Assembly (NCBI RefSeq): GCF_010998615.1
Contig: NZ_JAAEAH010000010.1
Coordinates: 1-64,000 of the forward strand
Source: Myxococcus sp. CA023
GTDB lineage: Bacteria > Myxococcota > Myxococcia > Myxococcales > Myxococcaceae
Direction: 5' to 3'
Length of the DNA: 64,000 nt
Made by a program: the position numbers and the translations under genes
Shown: piece after piece, positions 44,138-52,379 of the stretch
How the letters are laid out: each line of letters begins with the position of its first letter
Position numbering within the stretch: position 1 is the stretch's first letter
The notes under the pieces: generated by a model
What the model saw: the letters and a program-made list of their open reading frames with translations, nothing else
What the model was told of the DNA's origin: nothing
Databases searched by the model: none

Positions 44138-45094
44138 TCAGTGTCGCTGCGCCGGAGGCGAATTCGCGGGCCGGCCGAACACGACGACCCGATCCCGCCC
44201 CTCGCGCTTTGCCTCGTAGAGGGCCGCGTCCGCCGCCTTCATCAGCGACTCGGTGTCCTCGCGGGGCCCTTCGAAGGTATGGTCGGCGATGCCCACGCTC
44301 ACACTCAGTCCGAAGGGGGCAGGGCGGCCGTCGCTCTTCTGGACGCCGACGCCGCGCAGCCCGGTGCGGATGCGCTCGGCGAAGACGGCTGCTTCCAACG
44401 CCGTCTGGTGCGGCAGCAGCGCGACGAACTCGTCTCCACCGAAGCGGGCCGCGAAGTCCGACTCACGCAGCTCGTGCTTCAACTGAGTGGCCAGCGCAAG
44501 AATCGCCCGGTTGCCCACGTCATGGCCCATGCCGTCGTTGATGGCCTTGAGGTGGTCCAGGTCGATGATGACGACGCTCAGCGGGTACTGGTAGCGCTGG
44601 GCCCGGCGGAACTCTTCTTCCATCCGGATGGTCAGCGCCCGGAAGTTGGCCAGCCCCGTGAGGCCGTCCGTCTGCGCCAGGATCTGCAGCCGGCGCTGCT
44701 GCTCGCTCTGGCGCAGCGCCCGGTCGATACGGGCCAGCAACTCCCGCGCGCTGGCCGGCTTGTGGATGAAGTCCACTGCGCCCATCTCCAGGCAGCGTTC
44801 CAGCGTGGCCTCGTCCGCGTCGCCCGTCAGGAAGATGACGGGCACGGCTTCCGTGCGCGACTCGCGCTGGAGCATCTCGAGGACCGCGAGCCCGTCTCCG
44901 CTGGGAAGGAACCTGTCCAGGAGGATGAGGTCCGGGCGGTGCTCCCGCGCCAGCTCCAGCCCCTCATCCGAATCCGGAGCGGCGAGCACATCGAAGCGTA
45001 CGGCGAGCAGGTCAACGAGGCTCTCACGGACCTGTGCGTCATCTTCGATGATGAGCAGAAGGGACCGCTCGGAGGTCCGGCCGCGCCGTTCCAT
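44138..45094 (-). CDS. dmxB: Response-regulator diguanylate cyclase (DmxB-like)
   Basis: 318 residues: a receiver domain (Asp60 in LLDRFLP, Lys112 in IHKPAS) followed by a GGDEF domain with intact active site GGDEF (219-223) and inhibitory RESD (210-213). This two-domain layout matches M. xanthus DmxB, a cyclase needed for development, and the number of genes separating it from dmxA fits what I recall of that genome. ATG 45094 has GGAG eight bases upstream; the longer frame to 45313 crosses the promoter region. Two perfect palindromes lie upstream. Confidence 0.88.
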   Translation of the reverse strand: MERRGRTSERSLLLIIEDDAQVRESLVDLLAVRFDVLAAPDSDEGLELAREHRPDLILLDRFLPSGDGLAVLEMLQRESRTEAVPVIFLTGDADEATLERCLEMGAVDFIHKPASARELLARIDRALRQSEQQRRLQILAQTDGLTGLANFRALTIRMEEEFRRAQRYQYPLSVVIIDLDHLKAINDGMGHDVGNRAILALATQLKHELRESDFAARFGGDEFVALLPHQTALEAAVFAERIRTGLRGVGVQKSDGRPAPFGLSVSVGIADHTFEGPREDTESLMKAADAALYEAKREGRDRVVVFGRPANSPPAQRH

Positions 45095-45262
45095 GCACCA
45101 CTCCGCTTCACTCGGCTGCTGCGAAATGGCAGGCCGAAAGTCTCGGGTGCCACGCCCTTCCGTGTGCTCCCAACGCCCCTGCGCCCCACGCGCACCCGCC
45201 GCCGCCCGGTCCTGCAAGCACACCCCAACGCCCACAACCTTCACCCGAGACCTCCGGCTGCC

Positions 45263-45277
45263 AAGCCTGTCAGGCTT
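45263..45277. repeat. Perfect 15-bp palindrome upstream of dmxB
   Basis: AAGCCTG and CAGGCTT flank a single T, a perfect 7+1+7 palindrome about 170 bases upstream of the dmxB start. Its size and symmetry fit a dimeric regulator site. Confidence 0.4.
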
Positions 45278-45393
45278 CGCGAGACGAGGCCTTTCCCCGT
45301 CACCCGTGAGCACGGTGCGGGAGCAAGCACCATGCCCTGTGGTGGGAGAGGGCAGTCAGAGTGTTTCCGGGCGGTTGCGCACCCTCTGCGTCG

Positions 45394-45408
45394 CCCTGTT
45401 GTACAGGG
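45394..45408. repeat. 15-bp palindrome, distal dmxB upstream region
   Basis: CCCTGT and ACAGGG flank TGT (6+3+6), about 300 bases upstream of the dmxB start. It shares the CCTGT core with the nearer palindrome. Confidence 0.35.
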
Positions 45409-45493
45409 TCGGAAGACGTTGCAGCGCGCTGAGGGGCAAGCCGGTAGATATTCCCGTGCGCGGGCGGACGCTCGATGGCCGCGCGACGGGTCG

Positions 45494-46237
45494 CTAGCGT
45501 CGGGTGCTGAACTGCATGCGGCGGCCGCCCATGGGGGGCATGACCGGCGGCGGAGCCTCGAGCCCGAACTGCCACCACGTGGGCTCGTACGGCTTCATCT
45601 TCAGGCGCTTGTCGTTCTGGAGCTGGGCGAGGCTGCCCTTGAGCTTCTCGTCCTTGGGGTTCTGCTCTACGCCCCGGGCGAGCACGCGCAGCGCGCCGTC
45701 CTTGTCCTTGTTCTGCATCAGGCACCAGGCATAGGCCGCCCAGACAATGGACTCCTTCTTGCCGCTCTTCGTGGCGGACTCGAACGCCTTCTTCATGGCG
45801 TCGAAGTCCTTGCGCTGGAAGTGCAGGGCGCCTTCCATGGCCTTGGCCATGTAGTTGCGGCCGCTGCCCTTGCCGAAGGCGGCCTTGGCGCCCTCATGGT
45901 CCTTCACCATGTACTTCAGCATGCCGATCTGGGAGTGAAGCTCCGGACCGACCAGGAACTGCCACTTGTCGTAGACGAGCCCCTGTTCCAGCGTCTTCAC
46001 CGCCCGGTCCACCCGCGACTGGGCGTCCTTCTGGCTGGTGGGCTGGGACTGGAGGTCCTTCTGGACCACCGTCATCAGCGACTGGACGCGGCTGGCCACC
46101 CGGCGAGCGAGCACGATGTAGGTGCCGACGAGGGCCAGGATTCCGGGGACGAGCCCCGCCCAGATGGAGAAGCCGGCCACCTTCACCAGGAGCGCGACGG
46201 CAATTCCCACACCGAGGGAGATGAGAAGGTTGTACAT
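45494..46237 (-). CDS. Membrane-anchored TPR-like protein
   Basis: 247 residues. Two N-terminal membrane spans (about 5-45) are followed by a basic coil and a series of helical pairs resembling tetratricopeptide repeats (AMEGALHFQRKDFDAMKKAF, WAAYAWCLMQNKDKDGALRVL). The C-terminus is Pro/Met-rich. Such proteins typically scaffold complexes on the cytoplasmic side of the membrane. ATG 46237 starts just upstream of the first span. Function unknown. Confidence 0.82.
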   Translation of the reverse strand: MYNLLISLGVGIAVALLVKVAGFSIWAGLVPGILALVGTYIVLARRVASRVQSLMTVVQKDLQSQPTSQKDAQSRVDRAVKTLEQGLVYDKWQFLVGPELHSQIGMLKYMVKDHEGAKAAFGKGSGRNYMAKAMEGALHFQRKDFDAMKKAFESATKSGKKESIVWAAYAWCLMQNKDKDGALRVLARGVEQNPKDEKLKGSLAQLQNDKRLKMKPYEPTWWQFGLEAPPPVMPPMGGRRMQFSTRR

Positions 46238-46286
46238 GGGGGGCCCCTCTTAGCGATGTGCGTGGATCACCGCAATCTTCGGATGC

Positions 46287-46300
46287 ACTTGGTACCAAGT
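46287..46300. repeat. Perfect 14-bp palindrome between divergent genes
   Basis: ACTTGGTACCAAGT is a perfect palindrome 33 bases upstream of tRNA-Leu and 50 bases upstream of the reverse TPR-protein gene. Possible operator; chance occurrence is not excluded. Confidence 0.35.
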
Positions 46301-46333
46301 CGCGGTATACGTCTGCTCGTCGCGACAGCAGGG

Positions 46334-46419
46334 GGCCCTCTGTCGAAATTGGTAGACGAGGCGGACTCAAAATCCGCTGCGGCTGACCCCGCGTCCCGGT
46401 TCGAGTCCGGGGAGGGCCA
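46334..46419 (+). tRNA. tRNA-Leu(CAA)
   Basis: An 86-nt tRNA with a long variable arm, as expected for Leu. The acceptor stem GGCCCTC pairs with GAGGGCC, the discriminator is A, the T-arm is CCCGG-TTCGAGT-CCGGG, and the anticodon stem GCGGA/TCCGC holds the loop CTCAAAA with anticodon CAA at 46368-46370. No CCA is encoded. It reads UUG codons. Confidence 0.92.
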
Positions 46420-46521
46420 TCATCCGAAGGGCAGGACCGGCGAGGTGGTCTTCCGCTGGAAGCGCCCGGTCCTGGTAAAGGACAGGCTCCAGCAGGTAGG
46501 GGCGGCGGAGGTCCCCCGTTA

Positions 46522-47196
46522 ATGAGGGTGTTGCTGGTCGAGGATGACGCGAGCCTGCGGGAAGGCATGGGCGAGCTCATCTCCGAGCTCGCGCAGGTCC
46601 ACGCGGTCAGCACCGGGGAGGAAGCGGTCGCGGCCCTCGAGGCCGAGCGCTTCGTCCTGGTCATCAGTGATCTGCGCATCTCCGGAGGGGAGCTGGGCGG
46701 CCGGACGGTCGTCGAGGCTGCCCGGAAGCGCCATCAGGCGGTGGCCATTGTCAGCGCTGCGACGCCGGACGAGGTGATCCAGGCCGTCCAGCCCCAGGTG
46801 GCGGACGCCATGCTCCTCAAGCCGTTCCAGATCGACGACATCTACGCCCTGGTGGAGCGCTTCATTGCGCTGCGTCAGGACGTGGAGCGGCTGGCCACCC
46901 AGGGGCAGCGGCCTCTCGCGAGCGCTTGGTCGCCGCGGGGCGCCCACGTTCAGATCGCGCGGGAAGACGCGCTGAGGGCAATGTGGGTGTCCGTGGCGGC
47001 CGGCGGCGACTTCGGCTGGACGTTCCACCCGACACCCGCGGGTGTGGGGATTCAGGTGGTCGAAGGTGTACTCGAAGTGGATGACGCGTCGTACTCGGCG
47101 CCCGGATATTTCTTCCTGGGGGCCGGGCAGGCGCCTCGGATGCGCAGCCCGGAAGGCTGCCTGGTCGTGGCCGTGGGACTGAAAGGGCAGGGCTGA
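46522..47196 (+). CDS. Receiver domain fused to a cupin-like domain
   Basis: 224 residues. Receiver domain at about 1-118 with acidic VEDD, phospho-acceptor Asp50 (ISDLRI), Ser (IVSAA) and Lys100 (LLKPF). After a short linker, residues about 145-220 form a small beta-barrel of cupin type (GGDFGWTFHPTPAG, VVEGVLEVD, PGYFFLGAGQAPRM). The usual three His/Glu metal ligands are mostly absent, so it may be a ligand sensor rather than an enzyme. ATG 46522 has GGAGG ten bases upstream. The RsmB-like gene follows after five bases. Confidence 0.82.
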   Translation: MRVLLVEDDASLREGMGELISELAQVHAVSTGEEAVAALEAERFVLVISDLRISGGELGGRTVVEAARKRHQAVAIVSAATPDEVIQAVQPQVADAMLLKPFQIDDIYALVERFIALRQDVERLATQGQRPLASAWSPRGAHVQIAREDALRAMWVSVAAGGDFGWTFHPTPAGVGIQVVEGVLEVDDASYSAPGYFFLGAGQAPRMRSPEGCLVVAVGLKGQG

Positions 47197-47201
47197 GGCA
47201 C

Positions 47202-48584
47202 GTGGATTCCGTCTGGCCGGCAACGCCCGTAGACCCGGACCGCCTGGGTCGTCCGTCCCGTCGTGGTGCGACGGCGGCACTCGAAGCTCACATCGCGGTG
47301 CTTCGCGGCGAGCCTTTGAAGGCCGCGCTCGCCAACGCCTTGCGCGAGGCCAATGGCCTGGGCGGCCAGGAGCGGCGCTTCGCCGCCATGGCTGTGCGCG
47401 AACTGTCCCGGCACCAGCGCTTGCTGGACCTGGCGGCCCGGTTGCTGGGCCACACCATGGGCAAAGTGGGGCTGACGGAGGACCAGGCGCTGGTGCGCTA
47501 CGCCCTCTGGCGCCGCATCTTCTGTGGTGAGGGTTGGGCCCGCATCGGTCCCGAGGTTCGGCTGCCCGGGCCCGTGCGTCCGCGCACCATCAAGGACGAC
47601 CTGCTCCAGCGCGTGGTGGAACAGCCGCTGCCGGAGGCTCCGCTCCCGGAGTCCCAGCTGGAGCGGCTGGCCATTCGCTACTCGTTCCCCAACTGGTTGG
47701 TGCAGCGCCTAGCCCAGGTGTACCCGGAGGATGTGTTGGAAGGGCTGCTGGCGTCGCTCGATGAGGAGCCGTCGCTGCACTTCCGCGCGCGGCCCCCGGG
47801 GACCCGGGACGCGGTGCTGGCGGCGCTGAAGGAAGAGGGCGTCAACGCCGAACCGGTGGCCGCGGCGCCGGATGCTGTGCGGGTGACGGACTCCAGCCAC
47901 CGCGTCTTCGAGACGCGGATGATGAAGTCCGGCCGGCTCCAGGTGCAGGACGTGGGCAGCCAGCTCATCTCCGAGATGTGCCGTCCCCGGGATGGCTCGC
48001 TGGAGGGCTTCACCGTGGCGGACGTGTGCGCCGGCGCGGGCGGCAAGACGCTGGCGTTGGCGGACTTCGTCGGGCCCCGGGGCAAGGTGCTGGCCGGGGA
48101 CCGTTCGCGGCGTCGGCTGGCCGAGGCGCGTGAGCGCGTGCGCCACTTCTCTCTCCGGCAGGTCGCCTTTCCGCATCCGCTTCCGCTGTCCGACGCGGAC
48201 GTCCTTCTGATCGATGCGCCGTGCAGCGGCACGGGCTCGCTGGCGCGCGAGCCGGATCAGAAGTGGAAGCTCACCGCTCAGGAAATCGCCAAGTACCAGG
48301 CCACGCAGTCAGAGTTGCTGGATGAGGTGTCATGCCAGGCGAAGCCGGGTGCACTCATCGTCTATGCGACCTGCTCGGTGATGCCGGAGGAGGACGAGGC
48401 GGTGGTGGAGGCCTTCCTCGCGAAGCATCCGGACTTCACGCTGGAGCCGGTCGAGGACGTACTTGGCGCGGAACGGGCGGCGCTCGCCGCGCAGGGGCCC
48501 TATTTGAAGGCGTTGCCTCCCAAGGTTCCCGGAGGAGGATTCTTCGCGGCCCGGCTGCGGAGGACAGGGGCGGGGCCGGGTTGA
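47202..48584 (+). CDS. RsmB/NOP-family RNA (cytosine-5) methyltransferase
   Basis: 460 residues. An N-terminal NusB-like helical domain (about 20-150) precedes the methyltransferase core: SAM motif CAGAGGKT, DAPCSGTG and the catalytic TCSV. This is the domain order of RsmB (Fmu), which makes m5C967 in 16S rRNA. GTG 47202 follows the receiver-cupin stop. Assignment to RsmB itself is likely but paralogues share these motifs. Confidence 0.9.
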   Translation: MDSVWPATPVDPDRLGRPSRRGATAALEAHIAVLRGEPLKAALANALREANGLGGQERRFAAMAVRELSRHQRLLDLAARLLGHTMGKVGLTEDQALVRYALWRRIFCGEGWARIGPEVRLPGPVRPRTIKDDLLQRVVEQPLPEAPLPESQLERLAIRYSFPNWLVQRLAQVYPEDVLEGLLASLDEEPSLHFRARPPGTRDAVLAALKEEGVNAEPVAAAPDAVRVTDSSHRVFETRMMKSGRLQVQDVGSQLISEMCRPRDGSLEGFTVADVCAGAGGKTLALADFVGPRGKVLAGDRSRRRLAEARERVRHFSLRQVAFPHPLPLSDADVLLIDAPCSGTGSLAREPDQKWKLTAQEIAKYQATQSELLDEVSCQAKPGALIVYATCSVMPEEDEAVVEAFLAKHPDFTLEPVEDVLGAERAALAAQGPYLKALPPKVPGGGFFAARLRRTGAGPG

Positions 48585-48640
48585 CAGGCTCCGAGAGCGC
48601 ACGCTACGCAATCGTTGATTTCTCAAGGAGTGTGACTGAT

Positions 48641-49042
48641 TTGGCGGCCGACTCGAAGCAGTCCGAGGTGGTGAAGCAGATCAACGAGGCCTTCCAGGCG
48701 GCGCAGGACCGGTTGGCCCAGCTTCGCGAGGCCGTGGAGCGCAACACGGACCTGGCCCGGGCGAACGCTCGCACCACCGTGTTGAAGGATCAAAAGGAGA
48801 AGGCGCTCAAGGAACTGGGCGAAGCCGTCTGGCGTCAGGTCCAGAAGGGGCGGCTGGACCTTCCGGCGGGGTTCGGCGTCGCGCTCAAGGCGGTGGAAGC
48901 AGCGGAGCAGGCGGTTGAGGCCCACGCACGTGAGCTCACCGACCTCCTCCGGGAAGGGGAAGAAGTGGCGCAGCGGTTGAACGAACAAAAAAACGCTCCG
49001 AGGCCTCAAAGAGTTCTGGTGCCTGGAGCGAAGAAACGGTAG
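48641..49042 (+). CDS. Small coiled-coil protein
   Basis: 133 residues from TTG 48641, with AAGGAG ten bases upstream; GTG 48632 in the same frame is closer to that site than usual. The protein is almost wholly helical with heptad-like stretches (VVKQINEAFQAAQDRLAQLR, AVEAAEQAVEAHARELTDLL) and ends in a basic tail (GAKKR). No known domain. It ends 57 bases before the first tRNA-Ala gene. Confidence 0.72.
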   Translation: MAADSKQSEVVKQINEAFQAAQDRLAQLREAVERNTDLARANARTTVLKDQKEKALKELGEAVWRQVQKGRLDLPAGFGVALKAVEAAEQAVEAHARELTDLLREGEEVAQRLNEQKNAPRPQRVLVPGAKKR

Positions 49043-49098
49043 AAGGCACCCACTTCGCCGGTCGGGCCGCTCCCCAAAGCGGCTCAGCAGCAAAAGAC

Positions 49099-49171
<73 letters not shown>

Positions 49172-49181
49172 CTCTGAAATG

Positions 49182-49215
49182 AAAAGGCCCGCCAGGGAAA
49201 CTTGGCGGGCCTTTT
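49182..49215 (+). terminator. Rho-independent terminator after tRNA-Ala copy 1
   Basis: A 13-bp perfect stem, AAAAGGCCCGCCA with TGGCGGGCCTTTT, closes an 8-base loop. It ends in a short T-run and starts ten bases after the tRNA. Confidence 0.9.
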
Positions 49216-49251
49216 GTTTTGAGGCGGTAGGCGGCACCTGCAGCAAAAGAC

Positions 49252-49324
<73 letters not shown>

Positions 49325-49334
49325 CTCTGAAATG

Positions 49335-49368
49335 AAAAGGCCCGCCAGGGAAACTTGGCGGGCCTTTT
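49335..49368 (+). terminator. Rho-independent terminator after tRNA-Ala copy 2
   Basis: Same 13-bp stem and 8-base loop as after copy 1, followed by five T. It separates the tRNA genes from the convergent aldolase gene 32 bases away. Confidence 0.9.
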
Positions 49369-49400
49369 TGCGCTGACTCCGGCGTTCGCCGCCGAGCCGA

Positions 49401-50324
49401 TTACGCCTTGCCGGCGAAGATGGCCATCACGTCCTTGAGGAGCTTGATGGACTCGTCGTGCGGACGCTGGAAGGCGTTGCGGCCCATGATGGAGCCGAAG
49501 CCGCCGCCGGCGTTGATCTGCTTGATCTCCTCCAGCAGGGCGTCGGTGCCCTTGGCCTCGCCGCCGGAGAAGATGACGATGCGCTTGCCGTTGAAGGCGG
49601 AGCGGACGACCTCGCGGACGCGGTCCGCCAGCGTCTTGGTGGGGATGCCGGCCTTCTCGAAGGCCTTCTTCGCCTCGGCCTGCTCGATGTGGTCCTGCGG
49701 CGGCTTCACCTTGATGACGTGGGCGCCGAGCTGGGCGCTGATCTGCGCCGCGTACGCCACCACGTCGATGCCCGTCTCACCCTCCTTGGACAGGTTGCCG
49801 CGGGGGTAGGCCCAGAGAACGGTGGGCAGGCCGTAGGACTTGGCCTCGGCGATGATGTCGCGGAGGTCCTCGTACTGCTCGTTGCGCGCCCCGGAGCCCG
49901 GGTAGATGGTGTAGCCGACGGCGGTGCAGCCCAGGCGGACGGCGTCCTTCACGGAGCTCGTCACCGCGGACATGGGGTTGGGCACCTTGGCCAGGGTGTC
50001 GGAGTTGTTGACCTTGAGGATGAGGGGAATCTCACCCGCGTACCTGCCGGCCACCGCCTCCAGGAAGCCCAGCGGCGCTGCATAGGCGTTGCAGCCCGAC
50101 TCGATGGCCAGGTTGATGTGGTAGTCCGGGTCATAGCCGGCGGGGTTCGGACCGAAGGAGCGGGCCGGGCCGTGCTCGAAGCCCTGATCCACCGGGAGGA
50201 TGACGAGCTTGCCCGTGCCGGCCAGCGTGCCGCTGTTCAGCAGCCGGGCCAGGTTGGTCAGCGTGCCGGGGTTGTCGGACGGGTACCACGACAGGATCTG
50301 CTTGACGCGATCGGTATGGGGCAT
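49401..50324 (-). CDS. fbaB: Class I fructose-bisphosphate aldolase, DhnA/FbaB type
   Basis: 307 residues. The DhnA-type motifs are present: VDQGFEHGPARSF, GCNAYAAPLG, TVLWAYPRG, the presumed Schiff-base lysine region HVIKVKPP and the phosphate-binding FSGGEAKG and MGRNAFQR. It interconverts fructose-1,6-bisphosphate with the two triose phosphates. ATG 50324 gives the normal family length; the open frame continues to 50561 without similarity. Divergent from the TolC-like gene, with 248 bases between them. Confidence 0.9.
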   Translation of the reverse strand: MPHTDRVKQILSWYPSDNPGTLTNLARLLNSGTLAGTGKLVILPVDQGFEHGPARSFGPNPAGYDPDYHINLAIESGCNAYAAPLGFLEAVAGRYAGEIPLILKVNNSDTLAKVPNPMSAVTSSVKDAVRLGCTAVGYTIYPGSGARNEQYEDLRDIIAEAKSYGLPTVLWAYPRGNLSKEGETGIDVVAYAAQISAQLGAHVIKVKPPQDHIEQAEAKKAFEKAGIPTKTLADRVREVVRSAFNGKRIVIFSGGEAKGTDALLEEIKQINAGGGFGSIMGRNAFQRPHDESIKLLKDVMAIFAGKA

Positions 50325-50572
50325 GTGTGGGGATCCTCTGTCTCGGGAACAGGGCGCAATCTGCTGCATGCGCCACGTCCTACCAACTCCTTTTCGCGCG
50401 CGAGTGTCACGGGTTCCACGACAGTGCACATCCCCCGTGCCCTTCGGCGCGGCCGCCCACAATCTCCGGCCGGTGCCATGGGACGCACAACACCGGTGAC
50501 GGCCCGCTGCCGAACGGACATGCTGCGCCGCCGTGGGGTTCTCGGCTATGGGGAGCAACACAAGGCGGGTTG

Positions 50573-52324
50573 ATGCGCAGACACCTGGATCATGGCGTGA
50601 CAGTGGCGCTGATGCTCGCGGCGGGCGTAGCCGGAGCGCAGCTCACCCCCGGTTCGGTCGGGACGGGGAGCAGCCCTTCAACCGGCACCGGAAGCACGCC
50701 GGCCCCCTCCACGCCCGGCGCTACGCCAGCGCCGGCGACGCCGGACCTGGGGACGCCGGGTTCCGACGCGCCGACGACGGTGCCTGGCACTGGGGAACCA
50801 GGAGGGACGCGGCCCACGCCGCGCGTGGGAACCGGGGGGCGGGAGCTGCCGCCGAGTCCGCCGGGCATTGCTCCCAGCTCGATTGAGGAGACGCCGGGTT
50901 CCTCCCGGCGGGGGCAGGCCATTTCACCCGCGCCAGCCCTGGAACCCTCCGCCGAGGCGGAGCAGGTGAAGGAGGGCGTGACGGCTGCGCCGGACTCGGA
51001 GGAGAAACCCGCGCGGCGGGAGCCGCTGACGCTGGCGCAGCTGGTGACGCGGGCTCGCGAAGCGGACTCCCGGGTGGAGGAGGCGACGGCGGAGCTGCGC
51101 AAGTTCCAGGCGCTCTACCAACAGGCGCGGTGGGCCTGGTTCCCCAAGTTCGAAATCACCGTGGGCGCGGGAGGCCCCACGCCCGAGGCCCGCAACGACG
51201 GCCTGGGTGGACCGCCCACCACGGAGGCCACGTATAAAGGCGACCTGAACTTCGGCCGCGTCGGCGTGACGATGTTCTCCACCGGCAACGCGGTGCTGCC
51301 GCTCTACACCTTCGGCAAGCTGACGGCGCTGGAGAAGGCGGGCGCGCAGGGGCCGGTGCTGGGGGCCGCGCTCCGCGAGCGCACGCGCAACGAGGTCGGC
51401 TTCCAGGCCGCGCAGGCGTACTTCGGCTACCAGCTGGCGCGGAACGGGCTTCAGCAGATTGAAGAGGTCTCGAAGCGGTTGGAGGACGCTGGCCAGCGCA
51501 TCGATCGGCTGCTCAAGGAGGACTCCGCCCAGGTGTCCGCGGTGGATTCGTACAAGGTCCGCTTCTTCCGGCAGATTGTCGAAGCGCGCAAGGCGGAGGC
51601 CTTGCAGGGGCGTCAGTTCGCGCTCGCCGCCATCGGCCTGCTGGCGAACGTAGGGCCCGAAGACACCGTGACGGTGGTGGAAGAAGACCTGGAGCTCGAA
51701 GAGGACGTGCCGGTGCCCAGCCTGGAGCAGGCCCTGGTGCGCGCGGAGCAGTCCCGTCCGGAATTGACGGCCGTCGCCGCCGGCATCGCCGCTCGCGAGC
51801 AGGAGGTCTTCATCCGCGAGCGCAGCTACTACCCGGACCTGGGTCTGGCCGGCTTCTATGATGTGCGCTTCACCACCAGCACCACGCGGCAGCGCACGCC
51901 CTTCGCGTTTGATCCGTTCAACGACCGCACCGGGGGCGTGGGCCTGGTGATGCGGGGGACGTTCGACATTCCCATCAAGGACGCCCAGCTCGAGCAGGCC
52001 CGTGCGGAGCTGGACAAGCTGCGCGCGCAGGAGAAGCAGATTCGCGCGGGCATCCGCCTGGAGGTCTCCAAGGTGCACGGCGAGCTGGTGGCCGCCTGGA
52101 GTCGCGCCCGGGCCTTTGGCGAGGCGGAGCGGAGTGCCCGCCGGTGGGTGACGGCCGCCTTCACCGCGTTCGACCTGGGGACCGGTGACACACGTGACCT
52201 GGTGGACGCTTTCACGGCCTATGCCCAGGCTTCAGGTGACAAAGGCAAGAGCTGGCACGACGTTCGGGTAGGTATGGCCGCCCTCGCGCGGGTAACCGGG
52301 GCGCCGCTGGCTCCGGGTGAATAA
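50573..52324 (+). CDS. TolC-family outer-membrane efflux protein with long N-terminal linker
   Basis: 583 residues. A signal peptide (about 1-22, AGVAGAQ) is followed by about 130 residues rich in Gly, Ser, Thr and Pro, which is unusual for TolC proteins. From about 150 the coiled-coil and barrel pattern of TolC starts (LTLAQLVTRAREADSRVEEA, later RAEQSRPEL). Two structural repeats are recognisable. ATG 50573 follows AAGGCGGG. MlaC follows 55 bases downstream on the same strand, which links it to lipid or hydrophobe export. Confidence 0.85.
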   Translation: MRRHLDHGVTVALMLAAGVAGAQLTPGSVGTGSSPSTGTGSTPAPSTPGATPAPATPDLGTPGSDAPTTVPGTGEPGGTRPTPRVGTGGRELPPSPPGIAPSSIEETPGSSRRGQAISPAPALEPSAEAEQVKEGVTAAPDSEEKPARREPLTLAQLVTRAREADSRVEEATAELRKFQALYQQARWAWFPKFEITVGAGGPTPEARNDGLGGPPTTEATYKGDLNFGRVGVTMFSTGNAVLPLYTFGKLTALEKAGAQGPVLGAALRERTRNEVGFQAAQAYFGYQLARNGLQQIEEVSKRLEDAGQRIDRLLKEDSAQVSAVDSYKVRFFRQIVEARKAEALQGRQFALAAIGLLANVGPEDTVTVVEEDLELEEDVPVPSLEQALVRAEQSRPELTAVAAGIAAREQEVFIRERSYYPDLGLAGFYDVRFTTSTTRQRTPFAFDPFNDRTGGVGLVMRGTFDIPIKDAQLEQARAELDKLRAQEKQIRAGIRLEVSKVHGELVAAWSRARAFGEAERSARRWVTAAFTAFDLGTGDTRDLVDAFTAYAQASGDKGKSWHDVRVGMAALARVTGAPLAPGE

Positions 52325-52379
52325 CCATGCGCTCACTACAGTCTTTCCTGCCGTCCCTTCATCACTCGGAGCCCATTGA

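Larger units (their letters stand above)
45095..45493. other. 399-bp intergenic region upstream of dmxB with two palindromes
   Basis: It lies between dmxB and the TPR membrane protein gene, both on the reverse strand. It holds two palindromes: AAGCCTG-T-CAGGCTT at 45263-45277 and CCCTGT-TGT-ACAGGG at 45394-45408, which share a CCTGT core. I see no convincing protein frame. This is the likely regulatory region of dmxB; no clear sigma-70 or sigma-54 element is recognisable. Confidence 0.5.

Noticed and set aside
45120-45170. A sigma-54 promoter for dmxB at TGGCACCCGAGACTTTC (reverse strand)
   Set aside because: The -24 half matches but the obligatory GC of the -12 half is absent.
44141-46522. 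A 793-residue forward frame spanning dmxB, the TPR gene and tRNA-Leu
   Set aside because: It runs antisense through two recognisable proteins and through a tRNA, so it cannot be coding.
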